DNA from: Smittium culicis
Lineage: Eukaryota; Kickxellomycota; Harpellomycetes; Harpellales; Legeriomycetaceae
Assembly: GCA_001970855.1 (NCBI GenBank)
Contig: LSSN01000381.1
Span: 1 to 19,057 of the forward strand
Direction of reading: 5' to 3'
DNA: 19,057 nucleotides
Below, in pieces: positions 18,944-19,057 of this stretch. The stretch's first letter is position 1, and every line of letters starts with the position of its first letter. The notes beneath the pieces were generated by a model, which was given only the letters and a program-made list of their open reading frames with translations, was not told the origin of the DNA and searched no databases. The position numbers were made by a program, and so were the translations under genes.

Positions 18944-19057
18944 TGCATATACATCAACTTGGTATATGATTCTATATATTTATACACTTATTTTCGCTGC
19001 TATAATAATTTTTTTTCTTTTATGTTAAAACATTTACACTCATAAATTAATTGAATC

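Noticed and set aside
1..19057. CRISPR arrays, bacterial operons, rRNA genes
   Set aside because: No regularly spaced repeats of CRISPR type, no Shine-Dalgarno-led gene strings and no rRNA signatures were seen.

Overview
The window looks like nuclear DNA of an AT-rich, intron-bearing fungus. The evidence is GT-AG introns with CTAAC-type branch sites, a Tyr tRNA gene with a 37/38 intron, an Erj5-type J-protein and a plant/fungal UPF0014 (ALS3/FetB-like) protein. Early-diverging lineages have genomes of this style, but the sequence alone does not fix the taxon.

Left part (1-5040): a probable relic of an SRPK-type protein kinase N-lobe (432-575). Next is a two-exon ER J-domain protein gene (1434-2681, +), convergent with a three-exon UPF0014 membrane protein gene (3122-4118, -). 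A frameshifted relic resembling the TPR part of the APC/C subunit Cdc16/Apc6/Cut9 follows (4500-5037, -).

Middle (5440-7154): an uninterrupted 478-codon ORF with a complete RNase H1-type domain at its C-terminus and an unrecognised N-terminal half. It is followed about 260 bp later by an A14 tract, so it may derive from a retroelement.

Right part (about 6.9-19 kb): a roughly 12 kb very AT-rich stretch with no convincing protein gene. It does hold organised elements: a GC-rich island at 7745-7800; a candidate solo LTR (10488-10880) just upstream of a tRNA-Tyr/tRNA-Gly pair whose spacer folds into a long stem-loop; and a stress-type regulatory module at 12.55-12.86 kb. That module has a leftward TATA box, a perfect 16-bp-arm palindrome carrying two Yap-type sites, a TTACGTAA site and an exceptionally dense phased heat-shock-element array, but no visible target gene. 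A 92-bp TTAA-flanked piggyBac-like MITE (14684-14775) and degenerate repeats of about 196 bp at the right edge complete the picture.

The most interesting candidate system is the orphan heat/oxidative-stress regulatory module, which may drive a leftward non-coding RNA. All functional calls are from reading the sequence; no database search was run.
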